56,895 bases of DNA, from positions 1 through 56,895 of the forward strand of contig JAGRGB010000180.1 in NCBI GenBank assembly GCA_020445745.1. The letters run 5' to 3'. The notes beneath the pieces were generated by a model. The model did no database searches and had not been told where the DNA came from. It was given only the letters and a program-made list of their open reading frames with translations. The stretch is from Rhodocyclaceae bacterium (GTDB taxonomy: Bacteria > Pseudomonadota > Gammaproteobacteria > Burkholderiales > Rhodocyclaceae). The number at the start of each line of letters is the position of its first letter. Position 1 is the first letter of the stretch. Made by a program: the position numbers and the translations under genes. Of this stretch, positions 53,140 to 56,895 are shown one piece after another.

Positions 53140-54000
53140 ATGAGCCGATTCGGCAAGGACGTGACCGCCGCCGAGTTCCACACCGAAGTCGTCGAAGCCT
53201 CCCGGCAGGCCCTCGTGCTGGTGGATTTCTGGGCCGAATGGTGCGGCCCCTGCCGCAGCCTGACGCCGGTGCTGGAGAAGGTCGTCGACAGCTTCGACGG
53301 TCGTGTGCGGCTGGCCAAGATCGACGCCGACGTCGACCAGGAGCTGGCCGCCCGCTACGGGGTGCGCAGCATCCCCAACGTCAAGGCCTTCGTCGATGGG
53401 CAACTGGTGGACGAATTCTCCGGCGCCTTGCCCGAGGGCGCGCTGCGTGAATTCATCCTGCGCTGGCTGCCGTCGCCGAACGCGGTTCTGGTCACCCGCG
53501 CCGCCGCGCTGCGCGCCGACGGTGATGCCGCCGGCGCCGAAGCGCTGCTGCGCGAAGCCCTGGCCGCCGAGCCCGGGCTGGAGGGTGCGGCGCTGGAACT
53601 CGCCGAACTGCTGATCGCCGACGGCCGCTGCGACGAAGCCGCCGAACTGCTGCGCCCACTCCAGTATCGCGCACGCGACGAGAACCGGGTCAGGGAGCTC
53701 GGCGCCCGCCTGCGGCTCGCCGCCGGCGACGGCATCGAGGTCGCGCGCGGGGATCTCGAGGCGCGGGTCGCGGCCGATCCCGACGACCTGTCGTCGCGGC
53801 TCGCGCTCGGGCGCCGGCTGGCGGCAGACGAACGTTGGGAGGATGCCCTCGACATGCTGCTCGAAGTGGTGCGTCGGAACCGCGGCTTCGAGGACGACGC
53901 CGGCCGGCGCGCGATGCTCGACGTGTTCGATCTGATGCCGCCGCGGCACCCGGCGGTGCGCGCCTACCGCGCCCGGCTGGCCCAGCTGATCAACCGCTGA
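53140..54000 (+). CDS. Thioredoxin-TPR protein, CnoX/YbbN-like
   Basis: A 286-residue protein. Residues 1-110 form a thioredoxin domain with a CGPC active site (35-38) in WAEWCGPCRS and the cis-Pro in SIPNVKAF. About 115-285 form TPR-like helices (EALLREALAAEPGLEGAALELAELL, then DLSSRLALGRRLAADERWEDALDMLLEVV). E. coli CnoX has lost CGPC and works as a holdase; here CGPC is intact, so reductase activity is possible. AAGGAG at 53128-53133 fixes the start. Confidence 0.9.
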   Translation: MSRFGKDVTAAEFHTEVVEASRQALVLVDFWAEWCGPCRSLTPVLEKVVDSFDGRVRLAKIDADVDQELAARYGVRSIPNVKAFVDGQLVDEFSGALPEGALREFILRWLPSPNAVLVTRAAALRADGDAAGAEALLREALAAEPGLEGAALELAELLIADGRCDEAAELLRPLQYRARDENRVRELGARLRLAAGDGIEVARGDLEARVAADPDDLSSRLALGRRLAADERWEDALDMLLEVVRRNRGFEDDAGRRAMLDVFDLMPPRHPAVRAYRARLAQLINR

Positions 54001-54019
54001 CGGCTACCCGCGGCCCCGC

Positions 54020-54418
54020 TCAGCGCAGCAGCTCGGCCAGCGGCCGGCCGTCGACCCAGACGCGGGCACGCAGCGCGCCCGAGGCCGCGTCAAGGCGGCC
54101 GTCGAAGGTCACCTCACCGGCGTCGAGCGCCGCCTGCAGGCGTTGGCGGGCCATGTCGTCGCGCGCCACCGCGCCGCCGGCGAGTTCGTCCGCGACCACC
54201 CGGATGCCGTCGAAATAGAAGCTGACGGCATCGATCGCGTAGGCCCGGGTCAGTTCAGGGGCGCGCGCCGTGGTCGCGAGCTGCGCGGCCATGCTCGGCA
54301 ACGGCAGGGCCTGCAGCCGCGCGAGCTGGATCTGGGGCGCGCCGGCGGTGCACGGCAGCGCCCATGACAGCCAAGCGATCGTCGCGGCGATCAGGCGAAG
54401 GGCGGCGGTTCGGAACAT
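54020..54418 (-). CDS. Small exported protein of unknown function
   Basis: A 132-residue protein with a signal peptide ([19 protein letters not shown], cleavage near AGA at 25-27). The mature part has [23 protein letters not shown] and ends in a beta-rich stretch ([16 protein letters not shown]). No family recognised. It is convergent with the thioredoxin-TPR gene (20 nt gap), and its start side faces tex. Confidence 0.6.
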   Translation of the reverse strand: MFRTAALRLIAATIAWLSWALPCTAGAPQIQLARLQALPLPSMAAQLATTARAPELTRAYAIDAVSFYFDGIRVVADELAGGAVARDDMARQRLQAALDAGEVTFDGRLDAASGALRARVWVDGRPLAELLR

Positions 54419-54642
54419 CGGTGTGGCTCCCCGGTCTATTGCGAGATATGTGCGACTTGCGCGCCAGCCGGGAATTTCGGCAAGATCCGCGGCTTCCTTT
54501 AATCCCGGATGCAGCAGGCGAGAAGCCCCGTACGGCTGCGGACGCAAGAGCGCATGCGCAGGCCTGTGCGCGCATTCGACGGCTCGCGCACCGCCACCGA
54601 TCCGGCGCTCAGGCCGCGCATCCGACTACAGTCTCCAGGATC

Positions 54643-56895
<2,253 letters not shown>

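Overview
The window is one contiguous, very GC-rich chromosomal segment of a Gram-negative bacterium. Gene content points to the beta/gamma-proteobacterial group: DnaE2, AcpH, RlmJ, DUF3301, DUF1415, a divergent tesA/ybbA-type pair, bioFHCD, hpnCDE, selD/mnmH and a PEP-CTERM protein occur together. I cannot fix the genus from sequence alone. I see no IS element, prophage, CRISPR array, tRNA or rRNA. Genes are packed tightly, with many ATGA stop/start overlaps, and GC-rich hairpins lie between several convergent gene pairs.

Layout, left part (1-24.7 kb): the 3' end of dnaE2; a VOC protein; a lipoprotein; a ParA ATPase coupled to a histone-H1-like/RHH-like partner, divergent from a macro-domain gene; an O-acetylhomoserine sulfhydrylase; a REC-GGDEF-EAL protein; an unknown 308-residue protein convergent with an AAA+ ATPase; an exported MsrA; a FolE-like protein with a changed catalytic residue; a DUF1615 lipoprotein. 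Next come a minus-strand operon (DUF3301, double cupin, AcpH, small unknown), a HAD protein, fabI with a kinase-like neighbour, DUF1415, RlmJ, an FAD oxidase, a gamma carbonic anhydrase, an EamA exporter, a SIMPL protein, Dtd, an NlpC/P60 lipoprotein and an alpha/beta hydrolase.

Middle (24.7-38 kb): a minus-strand group with a possible small coupled ORF, a cytosolic-carboxypeptidase-like M14 enzyme, YaaA and a GIY-YIG-like small protein. The biotin genes follow: bioA, then a PEP-CTERM secreted protein, then bioF-bioH-bioC-bioD with every junction overlapping by 4 nt. BioD carries an extra C-terminal domain of about 120 residues. After a cyclophilin-fold protein comes hpnC-hpnD-hpnE, which makes squalene from farnesyl diphosphate, and then a bacteriohemerythrin.

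Right part (38-56.9 kb): an ABC ATPase divergent from a TesA-like esterase, their start codons interlocked in one CATG; divergent selD and mnmH (2-selenouridine in tRNA); a periplasmic alpha carbonic anhydrase with an FNR-type box and two further dyads upstream; a methyltransferase and a succinate-semialdehyde dehydrogenase; a five-PAS hybrid-length sensor kinase; a Pat-type acyl-CoA synthetase/GNAT fusion; a TfoX-C/Tag glycosylase fusion; a hexose-6-phosphate mutarotase; a CnoX-like thioredoxin; a small exported protein; and the 5' part of tex, cut by the window end.

The most unusual items are the BioD fusion, the TfoX-C/Tag fusion, the FolE homologue with Gln at the catalytic His position, the ParA/H1-RHH pair, the operator cluster before the alpha carbonic anhydrase, and the evenly spaced PAS array.
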